Assembly: GCA_965368115.1 (NCBI GenBank)
Contig: CBDULQ010000141.1
Coordinates: 1 to 9,548, forward strand
Direction of reading: 5' to 3'
DNA from: CBDULQ01 sp965368115
GTDB lineage: Bacteria > Pseudomonadota > Gammaproteobacteria > SZUA-229
DNA: 9,548 nucleotides
Both the position numbers and the translations under genes were made by a program. The notes under the pieces are model-generated. The model did no database searches and had not been told where the DNA came from. It worked only from the letters and a program-made list of their open reading frames with translations. Below are positions 1-6,911 of the stretch, in pieces (the first letter of the stretch is position 1; every line of letters begins with the position of its first letter).

Positions 1-1275
1 CAGCCACTGTTCCGCATCAGAGGCTTCCATGAATGATCCCACCTTGTCGCGTGCCATTACCTTGAGGAAATGTGCAATCCGCGAGGTGGCCATGATGTAG
101 GGCAGGCGGGCGGAAATTTCCGCATTGGCCGTTGCGTCCGGGCTGTCGAACTTTTTCGGCTTCTGTGTGGTTTGTGCACCGAAGAAAACGGCATAGTCGG
201 TATTCTTGTAGTGGCACAAGGGCAGGAAGCCGAGTTTGCTCAGTTCTGCTTCGCGGCGATCGGTAATGCCGATTTCGGTCGGGCATTTCTGATCGGTGTC
301 ACCGTCATCACTGACGAATACATGGCTGGGCAGGCCTTCGACTTTGCCACCGCCTTCCGCACCCCGGATACTGGTACACCAGCCATATTCGGCAAAAGCC
401 TTGGTCAGGGTTGTGCCCATGCTGTAAGCCGCATTCATCCAGCAGTAATCGTCGTGACCCTGTTCGACATGTCGGCCTGCGGCGTCGGTGGTGGCCTCTT
501 CATAGTTAAAGGCTTCGATCGGCTTGGTCGCCTCGCCGTAGGGTAGACGCGCCAGCACCCGAGGCATGGTCAGGGTGACGAAACGGGCGTCTTCGGAATC
601 ACGGAAACTGCGCCACTTGGTGTATTCGGCCGAGTCGAATATTTTTTCCAGGTCGCGCGGCTTGGAGAGTTCGGTGAAACTGTTGAAGCCGAACATACCG
701 GGGCCGGCTGCCGCTATGAAGGGGCAGAAACCGGCGGCGCCGATGTGCGACATATTGGCCAGCAGGTCCAGATCATCGGGATGCGCGCTGAATTCGTAGT
801 CGCCGATCAGTGCGGAATAGGGTTCGCCGCCGGCGGAACCGAATTCGGCTTCGTAAATTTTCTTGAAGGTCTGGCTCTGGTCGAATTCGACAGCCTTTTC
901 CAGGTCTTTCTGCAGTTCCTTTTTGCTCAGATTCATCATGCGAATCTTCAGCTGGCTGCTGGTTTCGGAGTTCATCACCAGATGCTGCAGTCCACGCCAG
1001 GAGCCTTCCAGTTTCTGGAATTTCTCGTTATGCATGACGGCGGCAAGCTGTTTCGACATGACGTCGTCGATGGCCTTGATTGCAGAATTGATGGTGACGG
1101 TCAGGTTCTTGTCCCATTTCAGGGTGCCTGACATGGCTTCCTGGGTCAGGGTCTTGAGCAGGTCTTCGGTTTCGTCTTTGGGCGTTTGCCGGGTGGCACT
1201 GATTGCCTGTTCAAGAAAGCTGACTTCCTGGGCTTCGGCTTCCTGGGCTTCGGTCTGAGTTTCTTTTTCAGCCAT
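1..1275 (-). CDS. tssC: T6SS contractile sheath large subunit TssC (VipB-like), C-terminus missing
   Basis: TssC pairs with TssB to build the cytoplasmic contractile sheath around the Hcp tube. The reading frame is open from the ATG at 1275 to the window edge, giving 425 residues. The family is usually about 490-500 residues, so roughly the last 70 are outside the window. Family-typical blocks are GSWRGLQHLV (residues 91-100), AGFCPFIAAA (181-190), ARLPYGEATKP (242-252) and ARLPYIMATSRIAHFLK (389-405). The N-terminus (about residues 1-20) is rich in Glu, Gln and Ala and holds a small tandem repeat. The start is set by an AAGGTG ribosome-binding site (1283-1288) placed 7 nt upstream inside the end of tssB. 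The ATG overlaps the tssB TAA by one base (TAATG), suggesting translational coupling and balanced sheath subunits. Identity is secure. Confidence 0.97.
   Translation of the reverse strand, partial: MAEKETQTEAQEAEAQEVSFLEQAISATRQTPKDETEDLLKTLTQEAMSGTLKWDKNLTVTINSAIKAIDDVMSKQLAAVMHNEKFQKLEGSWRGLQHLVMNSETSSQLKIRMMNLSKKELQKDLEKAVEFDQSQTFKKIYEAEFGSAGGEPYSALIGDYEFSAHPDDLDLLANMSHIGAAGFCPFIAAAGPGMFGFNSFTELSKPRDLEKIFDSAEYTKWRSFRDSEDARFVTLTMPRVLARLPYGEATKPIEAFNYEEATTDAAGRHVEQGHDDYCWMNAAYSMGTTLTKAFAEYGWCTSIRGAEGGGKVEGLPSHVFVSDDGDTDQKCPTEIGITDRREAELSKLGFLPLCHYKNTDYAVFFGAQTTQKPKKFDSPDATANAEISARLPYIMATSRIAHFLKVMARDKVGSFMEASDAEQWL
1224..1253. repeat. Perfect 2 x 15-bp tandem repeat in the 5' end of tssC
   Basis: The 15-mer CTTCCTGGGCTTCGG occurs twice back to back (1224-1238 and 1239-1253). 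On the coding strand it gives an Ala/Glu/Gln-rich repeat near residues 8-17 of TssC, ahead of the conserved body. The unit is a multiple of three, so gain or loss of a copy keeps frame. Confidence 0.8.
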
Positions 1276-1796
1276 TATTTGTCACCTTCGTCTTTATTTT
1301 CGTCCACACCCAGTTCGCCGGACAAAGCGGCGAGGGCTTCTGTGTTGCTTAATACCTGTTCCAGAATTTCTTCCAGCTCTTCGGAGCGGTCTGCCTTGGT
1401 CAACAGGTCGCGTAACTTGTTGCGCGTTTCCATCAGCTTTTTCAGTGGCTCGATCTTGTCCACGAGCTTGTGCGGTTCGAAGTCTTCCATGGTTTTGAAA
1501 TCCAGGTCGACGGACATTTCGGTATCGTCGCCTTCGATGGTGTTTTCCACTTTCATACTGACTTTGGGTGCGATGTTGCTCATCACTTCATTGAAGTTGT
1601 CACGATCGATCTGGGAGAATTTGCGATCCTTGAGGGGCTTTTTGGTTTCCGTGTTGTCACCGGAATAGTCGCCCATCACACCCATAACAAAAGGTATTTC
1701 TTTTTCGACGACTGCGCCGTTGGTTTCGACATCGTAAGTGATGTGTACCCGGGGTTTCCTTACGCGTTTCAGTTTGTCATGAATACTATCAGACAT
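1275..1796 (-). CDS. tssB: T6SS contractile sheath small subunit TssB (VipA-like)
   Basis: TssB forms the heterodimer with TssC that polymerises into the T6SS sheath and is disassembled by ClpV after contraction. The 173-residue product is close to the usual family length of about 160-175. The characteristic N-terminal block is RKPRVHITYDVE (residues 13-24) followed by EIPFVMGVMGDYSG (33-46), and then the LKDRKFSQIDRDNFNEVM region (55-72) and a helical C-terminus. The last 15 or so residues are acidic and probably flexible. The start is supported by a GAGG ribosome-binding site (1805-1808) 8 nt upstream. It lies 27 nt after the tssA stop and overlaps tssC by one base, as expected for a tssABC operon. 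No defects are seen. Confidence 0.97.
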   Translation of the reverse strand: MSDSIHDKLKRVRKPRVHITYDVETNGAVVEKEIPFVMGVMGDYSGDNTETKKPLKDRKFSQIDRDNFNEVMSNIAPKVSMKVENTIEGDDTEMSVDLDFKTMEDFEPHKLVDKIEPLKKLMETRNKLRDLLTKADRSEELEEILEQVLSNTEALAALSGELGVDENKDEGDK

Positions 1797-1823
1797 GGTG
1801 ATTACCTCGTGTTATAGGATTAT

Positions 1824-2936
1824 TTAATATTCGTCGTCGGTCTTGACGCCCGTGAGCGAACCAAAATATTCACGGGAAGAACTGTCGGGAATCAGTTCGC
1901 GAATCAGCTCCGACAGGCTCATGTCGCCCCACTTAACGGCTTTCTCCAGTACATAGGAAATGGGAGAGTGGGGTTCGGTTTTTCTGAAGAACTCGGAAAT
2001 TTCGCTCAGCTGGCGGAATGCGTCTTCGCGGGTCTGAACCGGGCCGCGTGCCGCAGCGGGTGCTGCCGTAGCTGTAGAATCATCATTCGACATGTTGTCT
2101 TCGCTTTCCGCTGAGTCTTCACTGGCGACCGGGAGTTTGTATTTGGCGATATGCTTGACGGCACCCAGGCAATCTCTCAGTACACCGAGAATGTTACTGG
2201 TCGGCGGCGCTTCGTGTACGCCGCAATGTTCATCGAGTAGCTGACTGATACGGCTGTATTCTTCGATACATTGCTCAAGATCCTCGACCAGATCAACATA
2301 AAAGGATTCTGCAGACTCGGCGACCGCCTTGTCGATATCGTCGACGCTAAAACCGATTTTAGCGACACGTTCGGCGCGTTGTTCTTCATCGAGAATTTTT
2401 TGAATATCGAGCGCCTGCTGATATTGCCAGAAATTAAACGGGCCGACTGAATTACCTTCAGTTAATGCGACGTTGCGAACCGGTGCGATCAAGACGCCTT
2501 CCGCACCTTCACCATTGAGTCCGGTGAGTGGCGCGACACGTGTTTCAACGCCGTCTTCATCGGGCAGGGGATAAAGGCCTTCCCAGTAGTCTTCGATCAG
2601 ACGTCGAATCAGTTTGAATCCGTCGCGCAGGCCCTGATAACCGTATCGACGCAGCAGCGCTTCGGTATACCAGCTGGCGATTTCCAGGTCCTTGGCGTGA
2701 TTCTGTAAGATGTCCGGCGCGAGCTCCATGGTTTTGCGCCAGTTATCATCGGCTTCGGAGCTACCGCCATCAAACATGCTATTGCGTTCTGCCATACGTG
2801 CGGCATTGCGTGCATCCTTGATGGAATAGAATGGGGATGAAGGCGAGGCGTCCTCACGAATATCGTTGCCGGCTGGATGTTCTTCCGATATCGGTTCCAG
2901 CAGACGATCGATGTCCACAATTTCGGGTGATGCCAT
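1824..2936 (-). CDS. tssA: T6SS cap/baseplate-associated protein TssA (ImpA family, short form)
   Basis: TssA primes and coordinates tube and sheath assembly and contacts the baseplate or the distal sheath end, depending on TssA class. The product has 370 residues. An ImpA_N-type domain covers about residues 1-260, with the diagnostic stretches ASWYTEALLRRYGYQGLRDG (87-106), EDYWEGLYPLPDEDG (115-129) and APLTGLNGE (135-143). A low-complexity Ser/Asp/Ala linker follows (about 272-298). The short C-terminal module contains FFRKTEPHSPISYVLEKAV (316-334) and WGDMSLSELI (336-345). Length and C-terminus resemble the short TssA1 class of the P. aeruginosa H1 system (about 344 residues as I recall), not the long E. 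coli type of about 540. The start has an AAGGAAG ribosome-binding site (2946-2952) 9 nt upstream. It is the first gene of the leftward operon. Confidence 0.95.
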   Translation of the reverse strand: MASPEIVDIDRLLEPISEEHPAGNDIREDASPSSPFYSIKDARNAARMAERNSMFDGGSSEADDNWRKTMELAPDILQNHAKDLEIASWYTEALLRRYGYQGLRDGFKLIRRLIEDYWEGLYPLPDEDGVETRVAPLTGLNGEGAEGVLIAPVRNVALTEGNSVGPFNFWQYQQALDIQKILDEEQRAERVAKIGFSVDDIDKAVAESAESFYVDLVEDLEQCIEEYSRISQLLDEHCGVHEAPPTSNILGVLRDCLGAVKHIAKYKLPVASEDSAESEDNMSNDDSTATAAPAAARGPVQTREDAFRQLSEISEFFRKTEPHSPISYVLEKAVKWGDMSLSELIRELIPDSSSREYFGSLTGVKTDDEY

Positions 2937-3011
2937 TTAGATTTACTTCCTTATGCGTTAGCAACGCACCGTGTTCCTGACTCGAAAAGCAGTGGCCTCT
3001 GCGTATGGTAT

Positions 3012-3039
3012 TAGATAATTGAATTAACTCTAGATAATT
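3012..3039. repeat. 9-bp direct repeat TAGATAATT, possible operator
   Basis: TAGATAATT occurs at 3012-3020 and again at 3031-3039, 19 bp start to start, so the copies fall on nearly the same helix face about two turns apart. They sit at or just downstream of the predicted transcription start of the tssA promoter, a position typical of a repressor site. In such AT-rich DNA a chance origin is possible. Confidence 0.4.
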
Positions 3040-3045
3040 TAGGCA

Positions 3046-3074
3046 TTTATAAGTTATCAAATCGATTATGTAAA
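3046..3074 (-). promoter_or_regulatory. Candidate sigma70 promoter for tssABC
   Basis: Read on the minus strand, TTTACA (3069-3074) matches the -35 consensus in 5 of 6 positions and TATAAA (3046-3051) matches the -10 in 5 of 6, with a 17-nt spacer. The predicted start is near 3039, giving a leader of about 100 nt before the tssA ATG. It is the best housekeeping-type promoter match I found in the intergenic region. Confidence 0.6.
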
Positions 3075-3142
3075 GCTGAGGTCACGTTAATGTGGAATAA
3101 TTGGCGTAGGCATAAAGACCGTTTTTAAACAATCTGCAATTC

Positions 3143-3158
3143 TATGACTTGGATCACA
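3143..3158. promoter_or_regulatory. CRP/Vfr-like palindrome
   Basis: TATGA-CTTGGA-TCACA matches the CRP-family core TGTGA-N6-TCACA with one mismatch. Its centre is about 75 bp upstream of the start predicted from the TATAAT element toward fha and about 111 bp upstream of the predicted tssA start. CRP-family control of T6SS genes is known in some gammaproteobacteria. A single near-consensus match is weak evidence. Confidence 0.4.
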
Positions 3159-3213
3159 TTGTATCTATAGGTAATATTCTCAGCTTGCGAACCAACTAAC
3201 TTACTGAATAGGC

Positions 3214-3219
3214 TATAAT
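3214..3219 (+). promoter_or_regulatory. Candidate -10 element for the fha-tssJKLM operon
   Basis: A perfect TATAAT lies about 83 nt upstream of the fha ATG. At 17-nt spacing the -35 position reads ACCAAC (3191-3196), a poor match, and no TG extension precedes the -10. If it is real it is probably weak or activator-dependent, which would fit the CRP-like site upstream. Confidence 0.35.
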
Positions 3220-3301
3220 AAAGTTCCTGTCTAAAAATTAGCCGCAGTATTCATACTAACGAATGTGATAAAGGTATGACATGTATCAGGATGATGTTTG
3301 A

Positions 3302-4834
3302 ATGTCTTTGCTGTTGACCATAATACAATCGCCCGCCAGTACTGAAATCAAGGAAAGCACCCGTACCTTCACTGAACAGGGCGGCAGCATAGGCCGTGGT
3401 GCTGATAATCAGTGGGTGCTTGACGACCCCGAGCGTTACCTGTCTTCACGTCATTGCCAGATCAGTCACCAGGGGGGGCAGTATCGGTTAATGGATACCA
3501 GTACCAACGGCACCTTTCTCAATGGCTCACCGGAACCGCTCGGCAAAGGCAATAGCACGAGTCTGAAGGATGGCGACCGCTTTAGTCTGGGCGATTATGA
3601 ATTTCAGGTGACAATCTGGGCCGCAGCTCAGCCGGCTGCGGGCGATTCTCCGTTTGTATCCAATAATCAACAAACATCGATGGATGACGACCTGTTTGGC
3701 GGCGCCGCATCGGACTCGCCTTTTGGAGCGGACAGTGGTGGTCATGTCAGTTCCAGTGATCCGTTGTTCAGTGGGACGCCGGAAGAGACCGATCCATTGC
3801 GTGCACTCGATAAAGCGAACGGGCAATCCAATCCACTTTACGAAAGTGATCCCTTTGCGACACCACTTGATAACGGCTCGGTAAGCCCCGGTGATCCGTT
3901 TTCGTCTTCCGCCAGTCAGGCGGATGGCGCGTCGCCGGTCAACCAGTCGATCAACTGGCCGAATCCGGTCGCCGAAACCGGCGGCATCCCGGAGGACTGG
4001 GATGAAGACCCGGTGGGCGATATGCAACCCGTTGCTCAACCGGTCGCACCGATAGAGCAGCCGAACAGCGAGGTGTCCGTCGATACCCGGCAGCATCAGG
4101 CCGAAGTGGATGGTTTGAATGCGCGTATTCAGGAACTGGATCAGGCCAATCAGGTTCTGGCTGCTCAGATCGAGAAGTTACAGCAACAGCCCACCGTGAA
4201 GGACAAGCCTTCAGCCGCATCTTCCGGCACGGTCGATGACAGCCTGATACAGGCTCTGGGCCTGGCCGAACGGGGCCTGGATGGGACTCAGACAAGTGAA
4301 ATCAATCAGTTGGTGGGTGAGCTGATGCGCGAAATGATCAGTGGACTGATGCAGATTCTGAGTTCACGCAGTAGTATCAAGAACGAATTCCGCATGAGCG
4401 TCACCACCATCCAGCCGGTGGAGAATAATCCGCTGAAATTTTCGGTGAATGTCGATGATGCGCTGGAAAATATGTTTATCAAGAAAGGCAATGCGTATAA
4501 AAAGCCCCGTGAAGCGATTCAGGAAGGGTTTGGCGAAATTGCCGAACATCAGATTGCGGTGCTGGCCGGCATACGTGCGGCCTTCAAAGGTCTGATCGAA
4601 CGTTTTGATCCACTGGTGCTGGAAAAACGTTTTGACAAACAGAACAAGGGCGGACTGATTCCAGGTAGCCGCAACGCCAAGAACTGGGAACTGTTTTGCG
4701 ATTATTACAGTGAAGTGGCAGGGGATCTGGATAATTCGTTTCAATACCTGTTCGGCGATGACTTTGTCAGGGCCTATGAAGATCAGCTTCAGCGCCTGGC
4801 TATTGCACGCAATACTCAGAAACGAGAACAATAA
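3302..4834 (+). CDS. fha: T6SS FHA-domain scaffold protein (Fha/TagH family)
   Basis: This is a cytoplasmic phosphothreonine-binding regulator of T6SS assembly. The N-terminal FHA domain (about residues 5-106) has all the usual ligand-contact motifs: GSIGRG (28-33, with R32), SSRH (48-51, S48 and H51) and TSTNGTFLNG (66-75, with N69). A Ser/Asp/Pro/Gly-rich linker (about 107-260) holds repeated S/T-D-P or S-P-F/L motifs. A short predicted coiled coil (about 262-296) follows, then a C-terminal domain (about 310-510) of the T6SS-FHA type, including LMREMISGLMQILSSRSSIK (341-360), NPLKFSVNVDDAL (376-388) and FDPLVLEKRF (435-444). In homologues the PpkA kinase and PppA phosphatase control the system through this domain. 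The start has CAGGA (3287-3291) 10 nt upstream. It is the first gene of the rightward operon, 17 nt before tssJ. Also called tagH or impI. Confidence 0.95.
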   Translation: MSLLLTIIQSPASTEIKESTRTFTEQGGSIGRGADNQWVLDDPERYLSSRHCQISHQGGQYRLMDTSTNGTFLNGSPEPLGKGNSTSLKDGDRFSLGDYEFQVTIWAAAQPAAGDSPFVSNNQQTSMDDDLFGGAASDSPFGADSGGHVSSSDPLFSGTPEETDPLRALDKANGQSNPLYESDPFATPLDNGSVSPGDPFSSSASQADGASPVNQSINWPNPVAETGGIPEDWDEDPVGDMQPVAQPVAPIEQPNSEVSVDTRQHQAEVDGLNARIQELDQANQVLAAQIEKLQQQPTVKDKPSAASSGTVDDSLIQALGLAERGLDGTQTSEINQLVGELMREMISGLMQILSSRSSIKNEFRMSVTTIQPVENNPLKFSVNVDDALENMFIKKGNAYKKPREAIQEGFGEIAEHQIAVLAGIRAAFKGLIERFDPLVLEKRFDKQNKGGLIPGSRNAKNWELFCDYYSEVAGDLDNSFQYLFGDDFVRAYEDQLQRLAIARNTQKREQ

Positions 4835-4851
4835 ACCGATAGGACATCCAT

Positions 4852-5484
4852 ATGTTATTTGCACGCGGGCTTTCAACTTCGCTGATATCTCTATGTCTGT
4901 TATTCCTTTCCGGCTGTACCGCCATCAATAGTGGAGTCGGTGGGTATCTGGGACTGGATACCGATCTCAAGCTGACTTTTGAAGTGGATGCGGATTCCAA
5001 TCCGGATGAACGCAAGAAGCCGTCACCCGTGTTCGTGCGCCTGTACGAACTGAAATCAACCAAGATGTTCAACAAGTCCGATTTCATTGATATCTATGAG
5101 CGCGATCAGGAAGCGCTGGGCGCCGACCTGATAGCGGTTCAGAAATTGCGCAGGCTGACGCCCGGCGAACAGCGCATCGACAGTTTTGTGCTGGACCCGG
5201 CGACGCGCTACGTGGCTTTGTATGTCGAGTTTCTGCGCTACAAGGATTCCTCTTACCGGGTTGTCATACCGGTGGTCCCGAACAATGTCGTCAGTACCAC
5301 GGCCACCGTGCGTATTTCCGGCAATACCATCAAGATCGTCGATGGCAGTGGATTTGAAAATCCGGAAGAGCAGGATGATAGAAGTGGTGCTAACTTCGAG
5401 AAGACGAAAAAAACAGTCAAGAAAACCGGTAATGTGATCGACAAGGGCAGTGAAGCGGCCGGAAAAGCCGGCGAGCTGTTCTGA
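4852..5484 (+). CDS. tssJ: T6SS outer-membrane lipoprotein TssJ
   Basis: TssJ is the outer-membrane lipoprotein of the TssJLM membrane complex and binds the periplasmic C-terminal region of TssM. The 210-residue precursor has a positively charged start, a hydrophobic core (about residues 9-19) and a lipobox LSGC (19-22) with C22 as the lipidated residue. The following residue is Thr, not Asp, which is compatible with outer-membrane sorting. The body contains SPVFVRLYELKS (58-69), MFNKSDFIDIYERD (72-85), YVALYVEFLRYKDSSYR (120-136) and the VRISGNTIKI strand (153-162), typical of the family. A polar Lys-rich tail of about 40 residues (170-210) goes beyond the usual beta-sandwich. The start is supported by AGGA (4841-4844) 7 nt upstream. 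It lies 17 nt after fha. Confidence 0.93.
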   Translation: MLFARGLSTSLISLCLLFLSGCTAINSGVGGYLGLDTDLKLTFEVDADSNPDERKKPSPVFVRLYELKSTKMFNKSDFIDIYERDQEALGADLIAVQKLRRLTPGEQRIDSFVLDPATRYVALYVEFLRYKDSSYRVVIPVVPNNVVSTTATVRISGNTIKIVDGSGFENPEEQDDRSGANFEKTKKTVKKTGNVIDKGSEAAGKAGELF

Positions 5485-5497
5485 ATGATTACTGGAA

Positions 5498-5516
5498 TTG
5501 ATCGATGCCTGATCAA
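5498..5516. repeat. Short inverted repeat in the tssJ-tssK gap
   Basis: TTGATC (5498-5503) and GATCAA (5511-5516) form a perfect 6-bp inverted repeat with a 7-nt loop, 14 nt after the tssJ stop. There is no U-run after it, so it is not a rho-independent terminator. It could be a small mRNA hairpin or a chance palindrome. Confidence 0.3.
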
Positions 5517-5544
5517 AACATAACCATCACTCAGTGAGAATAAA

Positions 5545-6879
5545 ATGTCGTTAGATAGCAAGGTCGTCTGGTCCGAAGGGATGTTCCTGAACCCGCAGCA
5601 TTTTCAGCAGCAGGAACGTTACCTGGAGCGCTACATCGAAGGAAAATGCTCGGCCTTTGGCGCCTATGGCTGGGGATTGCAGCACTACGAGATCGACCAG
5701 CAGCTACTCAAGCTCGGCAAGATTTCGGTGACCAGTGCAGGCGGCGTGTTTCCGGATGGCACCCCGTTCAATTTTCCTGCAGTAGATGATGCACCGCCGG
5801 TATTCGAAGTGCCGGAAAATACCCACAATAGCGTTGTATACCTGGCTATACCGGTACGTCGGCCTGGAGCGGTGGACGTGCTCAGTGACGATAACGCCCA
5901 GGGGCTGGCGCGTTATTACGCCAATGAACAGAATGTACGTGATGTCTCTTCAGACGATGGCGATAACGTCGCCATCAATGTCGGCAAACTGCGTATGCGC
6001 CTGTTGCTCGACAGTGACGACCTGAGTGGATACGCCTGTATCGGCCTGTTACGCATTTCAGAATCTCGCGAAGACAAGAATGTGTTGCTCGATGATCAGT
6101 ACATACCGACCGTTCTGGACACGCAGGCCACGCCCAGATTGTCCGGCTTTCTGTCTGAACTGGTGGGTTTGTTGCATCATCGCGGCGAATCCATTGCCGG
6201 ACGCCTCGCCGATACCCAGCGTGGCGGTACTGCGGAGATTGCCGACTACATGATGCTGCAACTGATCAATCGACTCGAGCCGCTGACTCAGCATCTGTCC
6301 AAACTGCAGGGGCTGCATCCGCTGGATATGTATACCGAATCGCTGCAGATGGTGGGTGAGCTGTCCACCTTCGTCAGTAAGACACGCCGGCCGCCGCTGT
6401 TCAACGCTTACCTTCACGATGATCTGCAAAACACGTTTTTGCCGGTGATGACCGCGTTGCGTCAGTGCCTGAGTATGGTGTACGAGCAAACCGCCGTATC
6501 ACTTAACCTGGTGGAGAAAAAATACGGCATCCGTGTCGCCGAGATTGCCGATCGATCGTTGCTTGCCAGCGCGTCATTTGTGCTGGCTGCGCGGGCCAAT
6601 GTACCGGAAGATGCCTTACGCAATCATTTACCAGCCCAGGTCAAAATCGGTCCGGTGGAACGTATTCGCCAGCTGGTGAATGCGGCCATGCCGGGTATCG
6701 CACTCAAACCTTTACCAGTAGCGCCACGGCAAATTCCCTATCATTCCGGTTATACCTATTTCGAACTGGAAAAACAGAGTGATTTCTGGAAAGAGCTGCA
6801 GCATTCCGGTGGCTTCGCCCTGCATGTGGGTGGCGACTTTCCCGGACTTGAGCTGGAATTCTGGGCCATTCGCCAGTGA
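5545..6879 (+). CDS. tssK: T6SS baseplate protein TssK
   Basis: TssK links the T6SS baseplate to the TssL/TssM membrane complex on the cytoplasmic face. Its length of 444 residues matches the family. The diagnostic N-terminus is VVWSEGMFLNPQHFQQQ (residues 7-23), followed by GGVFPDGTPF (66-75). The C-terminal region has LPAQVKIGPVERIRQLVNAA and, from residue 400, HSGYTYFELE, SGGFALHVGG and FPGLELEFWAIR, all typical of TssK. The ribosome-binding site is weak (GTGAG, 5534-5538, 6 nt upstream), and the 60-nt gap after tssJ is longer than the gaps on either side of this pair. TssL follows 32 nt later. The product appears intact. Confidence 0.97.
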   Translation: MSLDSKVVWSEGMFLNPQHFQQQERYLERYIEGKCSAFGAYGWGLQHYEIDQQLLKLGKISVTSAGGVFPDGTPFNFPAVDDAPPVFEVPENTHNSVVYLAIPVRRPGAVDVLSDDNAQGLARYYANEQNVRDVSSDDGDNVAINVGKLRMRLLLDSDDLSGYACIGLLRISESREDKNVLLDDQYIPTVLDTQATPRLSGFLSELVGLLHHRGESIAGRLADTQRGGTAEIADYMMLQLINRLEPLTQHLSKLQGLHPLDMYTESLQMVGELSTFVSKTRRPPLFNAYLHDDLQNTFLPVMTALRQCLSMVYEQTAVSLNLVEKKYGIRVAEIADRSLLASASFVLAARANVPEDALRNHLPAQVKIGPVERIRQLVNAAMPGIALKPLPVAPRQIPYHSGYTYFELEKQSDFWKELQHSGGFALHVGGDFPGLELEFWAIRQ

Positions 6880-6911
6880 TTTGCGGCGTCTAATTAAATC
6901 AGGAGTGATGC

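Larger units (their letters stand above)
2937..3301. other. Divergent intergenic regulatory region between tssA and fha
   Basis: This 365-bp stretch is clearly more AT-rich than the flanking genes and has no credible gene. Short frames that enter it lack a ribosome-binding site and any family resemblance. It holds the 5' leaders of both operons and the candidate sites listed separately: a sigma70-type promoter toward tssA, a 9-bp direct repeat, a CRP/Vfr-like palindrome and a TATAAT element toward fha. The high AT content would also suit silencing by an H-NS or MvaT type protein, which is an inference. Confidence 0.85.

Noticed and set aside
70..546. A 158-codon open frame on the plus strand
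   Set aside because: It is entirely antisense to tssC, which has strong family motifs across the same bases. It has no ribosome-binding site and resembles no family I know.
2854..3060. A 68-codon minus-strand frame overlapping the tssA start and the intergenic region
   Set aside because: It is in a different frame from tssA, starts in AT-rich leader DNA close to the predicted promoter, and shows no family features.
3101..3165. Possible sigma54 promoters (TTGGCG and TTGGAT segments)
   Set aside because: Neither has the required GG-N10-GC spacing with a TTGC-like -12 element.
3264..3279. A second CRP-like half site (TGTGA) before fha
   Set aside because: The left half is perfect, but the right half (TATGA versus TCACA) fails at three of five positions, so it is not a palindrome.
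3527..4096. A 189-codon open frame on the minus strand inside fha
   Set aside because: It is antisense to the FHA linker region. Its Arg-rich composition is what results from reading that coding strand backwards, and no start signal or recognisable domain is present.
4364..4876. A 170-codon minus-strand frame spanning the fha 3' end and the tssJ start
   Set aside because: It is antisense to the conserved Fha C-terminal domain, without domain resemblance or a plausible promoter or ribosome-binding site.
5485..5544. Possible terminator between tssJ and tssK
   Set aside because: The inverted repeat has a stem of only 6 bp, modest GC content and no following T-run. Gene order argues for read-through.
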